From an uncultured Gammaproteobacteria bacterium (GTDB lineage Bacteria; Pseudomonadota; Gammaproteobacteria; Arenicellales; CALHMG01): DNA of 49,937 nucleotides. Location of the stretch: NCBI GenBank assembly GCA_938034705.1, contig CALHMG010000263.1, positions 1 through 49,937 on the forward strand, written 5' to 3'. The notes beneath the pieces are model-generated. The model was given only the letters and a program-made list of their open reading frames with translations, made no database searches and was not told the origin of the DNA. The position numbers were made by a program, and so were the translations under genes. Shown here piece after piece: positions 19,822 through 30,722 of this stretch; positions within the stretch are counted from its first letter, which is position 1; the number at the start of each line of letters is the position of its first letter.

Positions 19822-22599
19822 TTAGCCCGTGTTGCGCAGTCCTGTCGCGATGCCATTGATTGTGGCCAGCGTTGGTGCCAGCCATTTGCTGTCCATACGA
19901 TCTTCAGCCTGATCGAGACGTGCGAGCAGCCTGATCTGGATGTAGTTCAGCGGATCCAGATACGCGTTGCGCCAGCGTATCGAAGTCGCGATCGCTGGAA
20001 AATCGGCCATAAGCTCATCGGCATCGACAACTTTCAGCAAACTCGTCCTGGTGAGATCGAATTCACCTCGAATGGCGTCATAGGTGCGCTCACCAATTTC
20101 TTTATCGGTACACAGCGCGGCGTAGTGTCTGGATACATTCAGATCACTTTTGAGCATGGCCATCTCGGAGTTGCTCAGCAACATGTTGAAAAATCGCCAG
20201 TCGCGATACATCTGCGCAAGCAGCTCGCCGCGTCCTTCAGACAGCGCCTTGTTCAGCGCATGACCGAGGCCATACCAGCCCGGGATGTTCTGTCTCGACT
20301 GGGACCAGCCAAAAACCCAACCGATGGCCCTGATAGATCCTTTGGAGTAGTCGGCCTTTTTGCGGTGCGACGGCCGCGACCCGATGTTCAGCAAACCAAT
20401 TTCCTGGGACGGTGTCGTCTCATAGAAATATTGCATGGTTGCCCTGTTGTCATCGGTCAGTTCACGAAACGCAGCCTCACCATCTCGCACAAGCTGCTCC
20501 ATCATCGCAACGTGTTCGGGATTGTCCGACTGCCTGTAATCGGGATCGCTGGCCTTCATTAATCCAGAGAGCCCCACCGTCAGCTCATAGCGTGCAGTCT
20601 CGGCGAAGTTATATTTGAACGAGAGCACTTCGCCCTGCTCGGTAAATTTTATCCCGCCCTGAACCGTGCCTTTGGGCTGCCCGAGAATCGCGTCGTAGGT
20701 TGGGCCACCGCCTCGGCCAATGGTGCCGCCGCGTCCGTGAAACAACAGACAGCCGATGCCGTGCTGATCAGTAACTCTGATGATGTTCTGCTGGGCTTTA
20801 TAAAGGTTCCAACTCGAGGCCAGAATTCCGCCGTCTTTACACGAGTCGGAATAGCCCAGCATGATCTCCTGAACGTCACCGGTCGCTCGAAGCAGCTTGC
20901 GGTACATCGGATTGTCCAGCAGAGAACGCAGAATAGTCTCTGACTGCTCCAGATCTGCCACCGTCTCAAACAGGGGTGCGATCTGAATGTCGGCTCTGAT
21001 TTCGCCGGCGTTGTCGATTCCGATCAACCCCGCGAGCTTGGCCAGCACCGCTACCTCGAGCACGTGACTGGCGCTGTGCGTCATCGAAATCACATAGGTG
21101 CCAAAACACTGCTCGCTGATCTCCTCGCGCATGCGTGACATCAGTTCGAACACCGCGAGAACCTCGGCGCTCTGCACCGTAATCTGTCGATGGTCGAAAG
21201 CCACGTTGTCCGTGGATTCAATGATCCGGGACAGAAAGGCACACTTTTCTTCCTCATCCAGCGACTCGTAGTCAACGACCTGTTCAGCGTCATCAAGGTT
21301 GGCCGCGATTTCGTGCACGGCTCTCGAGTGCAGGGTCGACTCCTGACGAAGATCCATCTTTGACAGATAAAATCCGCAGGTATCAAACAGCTGGATGAGA
21401 TCTTTCAGCGCACCACGCGCAAGGTTTCCTTCATTATCAAAGTGCAGTGAATCGTTGATCAGTTTCAGATCATGCGCAAACTCTTGTTCGTTTTCGTAAG
21501 CCAGCTGAAAATCTATGGTGGGTTCGTCGTTAATTCGCGCTTCGGTCAGCGCAATGTTCTCTTCCAGGCGCAATCGCATCACGTGCAGCTTGCGTCGATA
21601 GGGCTCACCCAGATACTTGCGCGGAAAATACTGCTTGGCGATATGAGACTCGGCCTCAAGTGAAGCGGTGAGTTCAGGGGAGATTTTGCAGTAACGTTCG
21701 CTCAGCGTCAGAATGCGGGCCAGAAATTCAACTCTTGTCGCGTACTCGTTCAGAATCTCGACGTGCTGCATCCGCAGCGCGTTGCGTGTGATATCGGCTG
21801 TCACAAACGGATTGCCGTCGCGGTCGCCACCAACCCACGTGCCAAACTGAAGTATTTTAGGAAGGTTAAGCGAGGCGCCCCGCGCTTGCGGGTACACACG
21901 CTTTATCGACCTCTCAAGGTCGCGGTAGATTTCCGGCACCACCTCGAACAGGCTCTCACGAAAATAATAAAGGGTGTTTATCACTTCCTCGTGAACGCTC
22001 GGCTTTTGCGGGCGCACCGAGTCGGTTTTCCAGAACAGCTGAATCAAAGCACGCAGTCGGTGCTTCACGTCCTGAATTTCCTCTTCGCGCAGGCTTGCGT
22101 TGTCCAACTGCTTGTATTCATCGTGAATACGTTTCAACGCTTCGAGAACAACGCGCCTCTTGGCCTCGGTCGGATGTGCGGTAAACGTCGGGTAGTAGTT
22201 CAGCCGTGATATCAAATCCATCACATCATCCAGCGACTTCCCCTGCTCTTTAAACTGGATCAGTGTCTCTTCGAAAGAATGTGCCCACGCCTCGCCTTGC
22301 GTCACGCGGGTTGCACGCTGCTGATCGTTAAAACGTTCCTCCGTGATATTCGCGAGATGAAAGAACGTGCTGAACGCATGAATCACAGACCCCAGCTGGT
22401 CGACCTCAAGCGACTCGATCTTGTTCATCAGCGTGGCAAACGCTTGCTCATCGACCTGCGTTCGTTGCGCGATAAAACCCTGACGCAACTGCTCGACGAC
22501 GTCAAAAACCTCGCGACTCTCCTGATGCAGAATTACTTCACCCAGCAGATCAGGCAGTGTTCGGGAACGTTCGCGCAGCGAAAGCGAGGAATAGGTCAT
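19822..22599 (-). CDS. ppc: Phosphoenolpyruvate carboxylase
   Basis: 925 aa with TAHPTEAKRR, GYSDSCKDGG, QNIPGWYGLG, RFFNMLLSNSEMAMLKSDL and C-terminal ATGLRNTG. Confidence 0.98.
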   Translation of the reverse strand: MTYSSLSLRERSRTLPDLLGEVILHQESREVFDVVEQLRQGFIAQRTQVDEQAFATLMNKIESLEVDQLGSVIHAFSTFFHLANITEERFNDQQRATRVTQGEAWAHSFEETLIQFKEQGKSLDDVMDLISRLNYYPTFTAHPTEAKRRVVLEALKRIHDEYKQLDNASLREEEIQDVKHRLRALIQLFWKTDSVRPQKPSVHEEVINTLYYFRESLFEVVPEIYRDLERSIKRVYPQARGASLNLPKILQFGTWVGGDRDGNPFVTADITRNALRMQHVEILNEYATRVEFLARILTLSERYCKISPELTASLEAESHIAKQYFPRKYLGEPYRRKLHVMRLRLEENIALTEARINDEPTIDFQLAYENEQEFAHDLKLINDSLHFDNEGNLARGALKDLIQLFDTCGFYLSKMDLRQESTLHSRAVHEIAANLDDAEQVVDYESLDEEEKCAFLSRIIESTDNVAFDHRQITVQSAEVLAVFELMSRMREEISEQCFGTYVISMTHSASHVLEVAVLAKLAGLIGIDNAGEIRADIQIAPLFETVADLEQSETILRSLLDNPMYRKLLRATGDVQEIMLGYSDSCKDGGILASSWNLYKAQQNIIRVTDQHGIGCLLFHGRGGTIGRGGGPTYDAILGQPKGTVQGGIKFTEQGEVLSFKYNFAETARYELTVGLSGLMKASDPDYRQSDNPEHVAMMEQLVRDGEAAFRELTDDNRATMQYFYETTPSQEIGLLNIGSRPSHRKKADYSKGSIRAIGWVFGWSQSRQNIPGWYGLGHALNKALSEGRGELLAQMYRDWRFFNMLLSNSEMAMLKSDLNVSRHYAALCTDKEIGERTYDAIRGEFDLTRTSLLKVVDADELMADFPAIATSIRWRNAYLDPLNYIQIRLLARLDQAEDRMDSKWLAPTLATINGIATGLRNTG

Positions 22600-22790
22600 A
22601 TCAGAAACAGGCGGCCTTAAGAGCGCTGCATTCTACCCGCAAAACCCTGTAGGTGATTCTCGGATACTGCCGCCGGGGCAGCCGTAGATCGGCTGCCTTC
22701 ATGTGGTGCTTGCGCACTATATGTTGGCTCACGGTCAGTGCTTTTGCGCGACGACTACGCAAAGACTGAATCGATCACCGGTATTACGCG

Positions 22791-23459
22791 CTACTGCGAT
22801 AGCGATACCGGTTGCGACAAACGTGCGGTCAGGTACAGACCAACCGACACAGCGGGCCCCACGCCCAGCGCAAAGATCACTGTACCAAGACCGACCACCC
22901 CGCCCATCAGCCATCCGCAGAGGATAACGCTCGATTCAAGCAATGCCCGGACCAGCGCGATGCGGGCGCCGGTCACCCGCTGCAGACCTGTCATGAGTCC
23001 GTCCCGAGGCCCCGGCCCAAGATTTGCGACCAGATACGCACCGCTGCCCAGGCCAACAATCAGAATCCCGATGACCACCAGCGCCAGCTTGCCGACATAG
23101 GTATCCGCGGTTGGAAGAAACGGCAGCGTATATTCGATTGTCGCCGCGATGATGAACACGTTGAGAATCGTTCCTATACCGGGACGCTGTCGAAGCGGTA
23201 ACCAGAGCAGCAGCACACCGACGCCTACCACAAACGTTGCGGCGCCGATGCTCAGATCAAACTGGATGCCGATGCCCTGGGCAAACACCGTCCACGGGCT
23301 GACGCCTGCACCGGCGGCGATAAGAAAGGTTTCGCCAAGGCCAAACAAAAACAAACCAAACACCAACCAGAAAGCCGTCACCGCGCGCGGACGCAAACTA
23401 AACCTGTCGGGCGAACTCCACGAAACGACAGGCACTTCTCTTACAGCAAAAATCTGCAC
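22791..23459 (-). CDS. YczE/YitT-like membrane protein
   Basis: LFLFGLGETFLIAAGAGVSPWTVFAQGIG and GLGSGAYLVANLGPGPRDGLMTGL. Confidence 0.85.
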   Translation of the reverse strand: MQIFAVREVPVVSWSSPDRFSLRPRAVTAFWLVFGLFLFGLGETFLIAAGAGVSPWTVFAQGIGIQFDLSIGAATFVVGVGVLLLWLPLRQRPGIGTILNVFIIAATIEYTLPFLPTADTYVGKLALVVIGILIVGLGSGAYLVANLGPGPRDGLMTGLQRVTGARIALVRALLESSVILCGWLMGGVVGLGTVIFALGVGPAVSVGLYLTARLSQPVSLSQ

Positions 23460-23613
23460 GCTGGGTTGTCCGGTATGTTGTCAGGGCTGGGACAGAGTTG
23501 GGCGATACTCGCTGAAATCGCCCGTAATGTCGCGTGCTATCTCATTGCAATCTCGACCGACTTCGACGAAACCGTCTACCGTTATGACAAAGAGGAAATC
23601 AGCTGAACGGGGA

Positions 23614-25326
23614 TCATACCGGCTCGCCGCGTCGCACCTTTTCGAGAACGGCATTTATCTCCGCGTCCGTCATGGCGTAGTGCTGGCGTGCTTCGTCTGC
23701 TGAGATGTAGCCACCGGCCAGATCCTGTCTTACCAGCGCCGGATCGCGATCGGCCGGACTGCCATAACCCGCGCCTCCCGGAAGGGCCATGCGGACGAAG
23801 CGTCCGTGGGGCACAAACTGACGTCCTTTGCCCTTCATCGCGGTAGCGTCGTCCTGTTCGATGGTGGTCGGACCACCGTTGTGTCCACCGCGCCGACCGC
23901 GTGCCGGGTGATCAACACGATCGAACATGGCCGAGATATCAAACTCGTGCCCCGTGGTCACGCCCACATCCAGATACTGACCGAGTCCGCCACGCGTTCG
24001 ACCCGCACCGCCTGAATCCGGGCGCAGCTCCTTGCGCCAGATTATGACGGGGCCTACCTGTTCGGTTGCCTCGACGGGCATGGTCATCACGCCGGAGGGG
24101 AACGCTGTTGCGTTCATGCCATCAAGCCCCGGGCGTGCGCCGGATCCGCCGGAATTAAACACCAGCACTTCGGCGCGGATGGCGCCCTCTCGTTCTTCTT
24201 CAGTTGCGTCAACGCCCGGTCGCACCGAGATCTGAAAGTTGCACAGACTGCCGGCGCCTTCGGCGGGCACCAGGTCGGGCAACAGTTTATCCAGCGCGTC
24301 GTAAACCGTATCGGGCAGCATATGGCCGATGACATGGCGAATCGCTACCGGCGCCGGGTGCAGCGCGTTAAGAATCGAATTCTCCGGTGCCGACACCTCA
24401 AAAGGCGCGAGCGACGCTGCGTTGTTGGGAATGTCGGGCGCTATCGCACATTTAAGCGCGTAACACGCGTAGGCCTTGGTGTAGATGTGCGGAACGTTAA
24501 TACCCTTTCTTGAGATACCGGAGGTGCCGTCCCAGTCGCACACAATACGATCCTGCTCGATCGATATCTTGACGTGCAGATCAACCGGCTCGTCGTAGCC
24601 GTCGATGCGCATGTGGCCGGTCGCCTCGCCTCTCGCGAGCGCGTTGATTCGCTCGAGCGTTGCCTTTCGCGAATTCTCCAGAATAAAGTCGGAGATTCCG
24701 CCAAGGTCTGAGAGAGAAAATTCCTCCATCATCGCAACCAGGCGGCGATGCCCCACCTCGTTGCATGTCGACAGCGAATAGATGTCGCCAACAACCTGAT
24801 CCGGTTCACGCACATTACCGCGCACGATGTTCACGAGAGTCTCGTTCACAACACCGGCATCAATAAACTTCATAATCGGTATGTAGAGACCCTCTTCATA
24901 AACCGAGTTGGCATCCACGCCAAAGCCGCGTCCGCCGATATCGACGACGTGGGCGGTACACGCAAAGAACCCGACAAACTCGCCGTTGAAAAACGACGGG
25001 CTGACAACGGTCAGATCATGCAGGTGCCCGGTGCCTTCCCAGGGGTCATTGGTAATATAGACATCGCCTTCGAGCATGTTCTCCACACCGATACGACGCA
25101 TGAAGTGTTTGACGGCTGCGGCCATGGCGTTGACGTGACCCGGTGTTCCGGTAACGGCCTGGGCCAGCATGTCGCCGTCGGCGTTATACAGTCCTGCCGA
25201 CAGGTCGCCCGCTTCGCGCACGGACGTCGAGAACGCGGTTCTTACCAGTGCCAGCGCCTGTTCTTCGACGACAGAAATCAGTCGGTTCCACATAACCTGG
25301 TAGGCAACATTGGAATGTTTTTTCAT
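23614..25326 (-). CDS. Hydantoinase B / oxoprolinase family protein (HyuB-like, copy 1)
   Basis: VMWNRLISVVEEQALALVRTAFSTSVREAGDLSAGLYNADGDMLAQ, ITNDPWEGTGHLHD, PGGAGYGSPADRDP. Confidence 0.95.
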   Translation of the reverse strand: MKKHSNVAYQVMWNRLISVVEEQALALVRTAFSTSVREAGDLSAGLYNADGDMLAQAVTGTPGHVNAMAAAVKHFMRRIGVENMLEGDVYITNDPWEGTGHLHDLTVVSPSFFNGEFVGFFACTAHVVDIGGRGFGVDANSVYEEGLYIPIMKFIDAGVVNETLVNIVRGNVREPDQVVGDIYSLSTCNEVGHRRLVAMMEEFSLSDLGGISDFILENSRKATLERINALARGEATGHMRIDGYDEPVDLHVKISIEQDRIVCDWDGTSGISRKGINVPHIYTKAYACYALKCAIAPDIPNNAASLAPFEVSAPENSILNALHPAPVAIRHVIGHMLPDTVYDALDKLLPDLVPAEGAGSLCNFQISVRPGVDATEEEREGAIRAEVLVFNSGGSGARPGLDGMNATAFPSGVMTMPVEATEQVGPVIIWRKELRPDSGGAGRTRGGLGQYLDVGVTTGHEFDISAMFDRVDHPARGRRGGHNGGPTTIEQDDATAMKGKGRQFVPHGRFVRMALPGGAGYGSPADRDPALVRQDLAGGYISADEARQHYAMTDAEINAVLEKVRRGEPV

Positions 25327-27416
25327 GACGATGCTCCATCAGTGTTCAGGCTCAGATCCAGACAGGCGTCCGCGAGTGCCGTCACGCCGCGATTGGTCGG
25401 CACGACAACAGTTGTTTCGTCTTCGGTGATTACGCACGGCCCTTTGGCAACGACACCAGGGTGCATATCGGCACGCCCGACGACCGTGGCGTCAACCACG
25501 TCGCTAAGACCAGGATCAAACAGCGCGCGGGCGCCAATCACCGGTGCGCTGTCACCACGCTTGACGGCGTCAACAGGCTCAACCGGCGCAGGCGATGTAT
25601 AGGCGTTGACCGACCAGACGGTGATCTCAGCCTGCATCCCGTCAACCGAGCGTCCAAAGAGCTTGGCGTATTCATCTTCGAATCGCTTCAGGTAAACGTC
25701 GGCGTCCGGATTGCGAACCTCGGCATCGGTCAGGTCAACGGGAATCTCCCAGCCCTGACCGGCATAGCGCATGTACACCTTGTGATCGGCCGAGATCTTC
25801 GAACTCGCGTCACAGTTACGCACAAAAGCTTCGGCCTCGCGGTTCAGGTCTTTAAACAGCGACTGCACACGCGGCGCATTAAAGTCATCAATCGTCATGA
25901 ATACCGAGCGGTTGGCTTCAAAACTGAACGGCGCTCGCAAAAAACCAATGGCGGAACCAACGCCTGCACCCTCGGGGATCAGACAGCGGTCTATGCCGAG
26001 TTTGTCGCAGAGTCGCGCCGCGTGCAGCGGAGCCGCGCCGCCAAAAGCGATCATCGTGTATTCAGATAGATCTTCACCGTTCTCAACGGCATGAACGCGA
26101 GCCGCGTTCGCCATGTTCTCGTCGACAACCTCGGCCAGCCCCCAGGCCGCTTCGAGGGCCGGCATGTTGAGCCGGGCACCAAGATGGGTGACCAGCGCCT
26201 TGTCCGACGCATCGGGATGCAATGCAATAGAGCCACCGGCAAAGTTGTCTGGGTCGAGTTTGCCAAGTACCAGGTCGGCATCTGTCACGGCCGGCTTGTC
26301 CCCTCCCTGCCCGTAGCAGGCGGGGCCCGGCTCTGATCCAGCACTCTCGGGGCCAACCCGAATCTGATTCATCGCATCGACGTGAGCAAGTGACCCGCCG
26401 CCGGCACCGATTTCTACCATATCGATCACGGGAATCGAAATTGGCATGCCTGAACCCTTTTTGAATCGATACGTGCGCGCGACCTCGAACACCCGGGCTG
26501 TCTTGGGTGTTGAATTCTTGATGAGACAGATCTTGGCCGTGGTGCCACCCATATCAAAAGACAGCACCTTGTCGAGACCGTGTCGAGCGGCAATGCTGGC
26601 GGCAAACACCGCACCACCTGCGGGCCCGGACTCCACCAGCCGCACCGGAAACTCCGCGGCGCTTTCCAGACTGATAATGCCGCCGCCCGAGTGCATCAGA
26701 AACACCGGACAGTCCGCGCCTTCTTTCGACAGACTGCCGTTGAGGCGACGCAGATAGTTTTTCATCAAGGGCTTGATGTAGGCATTGGCGATTGTGGTGT
26801 TGAATCGCTCGTACTCGCGCATCTGGGGAGAAACCTCGGAGCTCAGCGACACCATCACGTCCGGCAGTCTTTCGGCGAGAATGTCGCGAATCAGACGTTC
26901 ATGGCTGTCGTTGACGTACGAATGCAGAAGACCGACAGCAATGCTCTCGTAGTTTGCGTCGGCAAGTGCATCCGCGAGCTTTTCAACTTCCGATCGATCG
27001 ATGGGAACGAGCACGCCGCCGCGAGCGTCGATGCGTTCGTCGACAACATAACGCTGCTCACGTCGCAGCAGTGGATCCGGCAGGCGCAGGTTGAGATCGT
27101 ATTGCTCAAAGCGACTCTCGGTACGCATCTCGATAACGTCGCGAAAACCCTTTGTCGTGATGAGCGCCGTTTTCGCGCCACGTCGTTCAATGAGGGCGTT
27201 AGTCGCAAGCGTCGTGCCGTGAATGATCTGACTGATTGAAGAAGGTGCGACACCAGCCTCGGCACACACCTTGTGCATCCCTTCGATAATCGCCGTTTCT
27301 GGCGCGCTGTAGGTCGTCAGCACCTTGGTCGACGTCAACCTGTCGCCGGCCTCCAGCACGATGTCCGTGAAGGTTCCGCCGATATCGACGCCCAGTCTGT
27401 TGCCCGGACTTGTCAT
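25323..27416 (-). CDS. Hydantoinase A / oxoprolinase family protein (HyuA-like, copy 1)
   Basis: RLGVDIGGTFTDIVLE, IIHGTTLATNALIERRGAKTALITTKGFRDVIEM, SFDMGGTTAKICLI. 4-bp overlap with HyuB. Confidence 0.95.
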   Translation of the reverse strand: MTSPGNRLGVDIGGTFTDIVLEAGDRLTSTKVLTTYSAPETAIIEGMHKVCAEAGVAPSSISQIIHGTTLATNALIERRGAKTALITTKGFRDVIEMRTESRFEQYDLNLRLPDPLLRREQRYVVDERIDARGGVLVPIDRSEVEKLADALADANYESIAVGLLHSYVNDSHERLIRDILAERLPDVMVSLSSEVSPQMREYERFNTTIANAYIKPLMKNYLRRLNGSLSKEGADCPVFLMHSGGGIISLESAAEFPVRLVESGPAGGAVFAASIAARHGLDKVLSFDMGGTTAKICLIKNSTPKTARVFEVARTYRFKKGSGMPISIPVIDMVEIGAGGGSLAHVDAMNQIRVGPESAGSEPGPACYGQGGDKPAVTDADLVLGKLDPDNFAGGSIALHPDASDKALVTHLGARLNMPALEAAWGLAEVVDENMANAARVHAVENGEDLSEYTMIAFGGAAPLHAARLCDKLGIDRCLIPEGAGVGSAIGFLRAPFSFEANRSVFMTIDDFNAPRVQSLFKDLNREAEAFVRNCDASSKISADHKVYMRYAGQGWEIPVDLTDAEVRNPDADVYLKRFEDEYAKLFGRSVDGMQAEITVWSVNAYTSPAPVEPVDAVKRGDSAPVIGARALFDPGLSDVVDATVVGRADMHPGVVAKGPCVITEDETTVVVPTNRGVTALADACLDLSLNTDGASS

Positions 27417-27615
27417 GTCATCCCCGTAATCTTGTTGTTCGCAGTCACCAGCAGCCCGCTCGACCGCTGTTTCCTCGTCCAGCTTACCCAGCCGCCGCTA
27501 TTAACTCTAATCATTGTTTATCATTCGGTTTGCATCTGGCCATCAATGTTCATTCAAACAAATATCGTTGATGGGTTGATCATCACCTGGCCGAGACCGC
27601 GCGACCGCGACTAAC

Positions 27616-28710
27616 TTACAGCGCCGCTATGGCGTCGACCACCAGGCTGCCAAACTCGGAAGTTCGCGTTGTGCCCTGCGCGTCACTGGTGAGATGGCCA
27701 GCCGCGAGCACCTGATCGACGCCGGTTTCGATCAGCTCGGCCGCCCGGATGCTCTCGGCTACCGAAAACCGCTGACCCAGCCACTGAAGCATCATCGCGC
27801 CGGAAAGAATCTGCGCTACGGGGTTGGCGATGTCCTTGCCGGCAATATCGGGTGCCGAACCGCCAGCGCACTGGAACATTGCGTGGTCGTCGCCGATATC
27901 GCCGGACGCGGCGAACCCCATGCCACCCGTTATCCCGGCGCTCAGGTCGGACAGAATGTCGCCGTACATGTTTTCGAGCACGAGAACATCGAAGCTGTCC
28001 GGACGCTGGAGCAGATGAATCATGATTGCGTCGATGTAGGCATAGTCAACCGACACACCCGGATGGGTCGATGCAACTTCGTCAAAGATGCGACGAAAAA
28101 ACGCCATCGCCTGAAAGTTGTTCGCCTTGTCGACACAGGTCACGCGGGACACGCCGTCAGCGGGTGCCCCTCCTCGACGATTGGCTAACTCGAATGCCGT
28201 TCGGCAAATTCGCTCGGTGCCGCGACGGGTCACGATCATCGAGTCGCTGTACACCTCGTCTTTGACGATATGTGAACTCTGATAGGCTGCAAAGAGACCT
28301 TCGGACTGTTCACGCAACACAACCAGATCAATGCCTTTGCCAACATTGGCCAACGGCGAGGGCACATTCGGGCGAAGCTTGACCGGGCGAACGCCTCGAT
28401 ACAGATCAAGCTCCCGTCTCGTTATGACAATAATGTCACCCTGGACTTCGGTCCCGTCTGGCTTGGTGACATCAGGCAGGCCCATGGACGAAAGAAAAAT
28501 CGCGTCGGCCTCGTGGGCAACGCGTCTGGAGGTTTCGGGGAACGCCTCGCCATGGTCGCGATAGTGCGCCGCACCGGCTGGAACAGTGTCGAACTCGCAC
28601 TGAAATCCACCCAGTTTTGTTTCAGCCGCTTTGATGACCTTGACGGCTTCGGCCATGATTTCCGGACCAATGCCGTCGCCTTCGAATCGCGCAATATTGA
28701 ACTGCTTCAA
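27616..28710 (-). CDS. Isocitrate/isopropylmalate dehydrogenase family protein
   Basis: EGDGIGPEIMAEAVKV, VVLREQSEGLFA, YIDAIMIHLLQRPDSFDVLVLENMYGDILSDLSAGITGGMGF. Confidence 0.93.
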   Translation of the reverse strand: MKQFNIARFEGDGIGPEIMAEAVKVIKAAETKLGGFQCEFDTVPAGAAHYRDHGEAFPETSRRVAHEADAIFLSSMGLPDVTKPDGTEVQGDIIVITRRELDLYRGVRPVKLRPNVPSPLANVGKGIDLVVLREQSEGLFAAYQSSHIVKDEVYSDSMIVTRRGTERICRTAFELANRRGGAPADGVSRVTCVDKANNFQAMAFFRRIFDEVASTHPGVSVDYAYIDAIMIHLLQRPDSFDVLVLENMYGDILSDLSAGITGGMGFAASGDIGDDHAMFQCAGGSAPDIAGKDIANPVAQILSGAMMLQWLGQRFSVAESIRAAELIETGVDQVLAAGHLTSDAQGTTRTSEFGSLVVDAIAAL

Positions 28711-28991
28711 GTCCCTGTCTCGTCTGTAGATCAGTCAGTGCTGACCATATCAGTTGACGATAACGTGTGCCGCTGTCGCTCCACGTGCTCAAATACGTGA
28801 AGCGGTATCACACAACAGAACCCGCTGACTGAGGCTGGCGTGACAAATTCGAGTTGAACGTTAAAGTATCCGTGTCAGACCACAAACCCTGACACGATTG
28901 ATTGGTACCCGACATTGCCCTGCACAGCGACGCTTGTGTTGCGTACAGCGTTAGCGAAAATCGCTGTCACCACCGCTCCGGAACACTGCCC

Positions 28992-30005
28992 ATGAAGCCA
29001 CTGCACGATTCCACCGCAGACCGAAATAACCCAGAGCAGCTGCGTGAATCGGCCGCGCGCGACGGCTATCTGCTGCTGCGAAATCTGCTGCCCGCTGCCG
29101 ACGTCATCGAGATCGGACAGGAACTGGCTCACACGATGGCCGAATCGGGCTGGATCACACCTGATGAACCTCTTGAGACGGCCACAGCCGACATCAGCAA
29201 ATTCTGTGTTGAACCGCAGCCGGCTTTTATGGAGGTTTTTCACAAACAGCTTTCACTCAAGAGCATGCATGCGCTGCGATCACATCCAGCGATCATCGAA
29301 CTGTTTGACGAATTGTTTGAAGAACCGACCTTTGCGGTTCCACATTTTGTGACTCGTCTGGCTTTTCCGCAGCATGAGGACTACGCGACGCCAGCGCACC
29401 AGGATCACGTCCACTTCGAAGGCAGTAAGCGCAACTGGGCTGCGTGGATTCCGTTCACCACGGTTGACGAGCAACGTGGCGGTCTGGCGATTGCCGCCGG
29501 ATCCCACCACGACGGCGCCTACGACATGCGCCCCGCTCTCGGTGCCGGTCAGATGATTATCGACGCAGACTTGAGCGAGATGGACTGGCGGTGGAGCCCC
29601 ATGGGTCCTGGCGATGTATTGATTCACAACTGCCTCACGGTACATCGAGGATTGCCCAACTCGACGACGAGCATGCGGGTTTCGGTCGACTACCGGTACC
29701 AGCCACTTTCAGAGCCCGTCGGTGCCAAATTTCTCGGAGTCTCGCACCAGATGAAGACCTGGGACGAGCTTTACGAAGGCTGGGACGGTAACGAGTTCAA
29801 ACACTACTGGGCAGATCTTGATCTGGATATCGAACCCTTTGAGTACCGCTGGTACGACCGCCGTGATGAACTTGCGATTGCCATGGGCGAGCGCGCAGAC
29901 CCCGAGGCGCTACTGGCGCTGGAGAACATCACGCTGAAACACCGGGACGAGAGCGTTCGGGAGCGCGCCAAGGCAGCGCTGCAGATTCTGCAAAGCAACG
30001 CCTGA
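28992..30005 (+). CDS. Phytanoyl-CoA dioxygenase family protein
   Basis: GYLLLRNLLPAADV, Fe-binding PAHQDHVHFEG and HRGLPNSTTSMRVSVDYRYQ. Upstream ATG-equivalent at 28902 less likely. Confidence 0.9.
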   Translation: MKPLHDSTADRNNPEQLRESAARDGYLLLRNLLPAADVIEIGQELAHTMAESGWITPDEPLETATADISKFCVEPQPAFMEVFHKQLSLKSMHALRSHPAIIELFDELFEEPTFAVPHFVTRLAFPQHEDYATPAHQDHVHFEGSKRNWAAWIPFTTVDEQRGGLAIAAGSHHDGAYDMRPALGAGQMIIDADLSEMDWRWSPMGPGDVLIHNCLTVHRGLPNSTTSMRVSVDYRYQPLSEPVGAKFLGVSHQMKTWDELYEGWDGNEFKHYWADLDLDIEPFEYRWYDRRDELAIAMGERADPEALLALENITLKHRDESVRERAKAALQILQSNA

Positions 30006-30236
30006 GTCGCGCCAATTCAGCACAAAACCGCGTGGCGCCAAAGCTGCGCTACACCTGCTGACGCATTCACCAGGCTCGCGGAGCCGGCTGTCCTGTTTCG
30101 CTATCTGTCCGGGGCGTGGCCGGATCATCAGGGCATCGAACGCTGCTACAATCGCCGCTTGGCATTCGCCCGTGATCTTGACGATCAGCCCAGCACATTT
30201 TTGACAATGCACCCGTTCTGAGGATACAGACGCGTT

Positions 30237-30722
30237 ATGAACCCACCCGTTGGCATTATTATGGGTAGCCAGTCCGACTGGCCCACCATGCGTCTTGCGG
30301 CCGAAATCCTCGACGAACTTGAGATCAGTTACGAATCACGCATCGTGTCCGCGCATCGCACGCCCGACAGACTGTGGGACTACGGCAAGTCTGCGGCCGA
30401 GCGCGGTCTGAAAGTCATCATCGCTGGCGCCGGTGGCGCAGCACATCTGCCAGGCATGATGGCGTCAAAGACCCGCATCCCCGTCATCGGAGTACCCGTG
30501 ACAAGCAAAGCGCTTTCCGGTGTCGACAGCCTGTACTCCATCGTGCAGATGCCGCGCGGGTTCCCGGTCGCGACCATGGCAATCGGTGATGCCGGCGCCG
30601 CAAACGCTGGCCTGATGGCGGCAAGCATTCTTGCGGTCTCGGACAGCGATGTTGCCGAGCGACTTGAAAGCTGGCGCGCGGCGCTGTCCGCGTCCGTACC
30701 TGAAGCCCCATCCGATGCTTGA
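30237..30722 (+). CDS. purE: 5-(carboxyamino)imidazole ribonucleotide mutase
   Basis: [57 protein letters not shown]. Confidence 0.97.
   Translation: MNPPVGIIMGSQSDWPTMRLAAEILDELEISYESRIVSAHRTPDRLWDYGKSAAERGLKVIIAGAGGAAHLPGMMASKTRIPVIGVPVTSKALSGVDSLYSIVQMPRGFPVATMAIGDAGAANAGLMAASILAVSDSDVAERLESWRAALSASVPEAPSDA

Noticed and set aside
22677-22697. Perfect hairpin GGCAGCCG-TAGAT-CGGCTGCC downstream of the yczE-like gene
   Set aside because: No T-tract on the relevant strand and no conservation evidence; may be a terminator remnant but not supportable as a feature.
24748-25602. 284-aa plus-strand ORF
   Set aside because: Antisense to hyuB/hyuA copy 1, low-complexity Arg/Thr/Ser composition at the end.
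30715-30722. purE/purK 8-bp gene overlap
   Set aside because: A normal, widely seen arrangement of the purEK operon; not novel.
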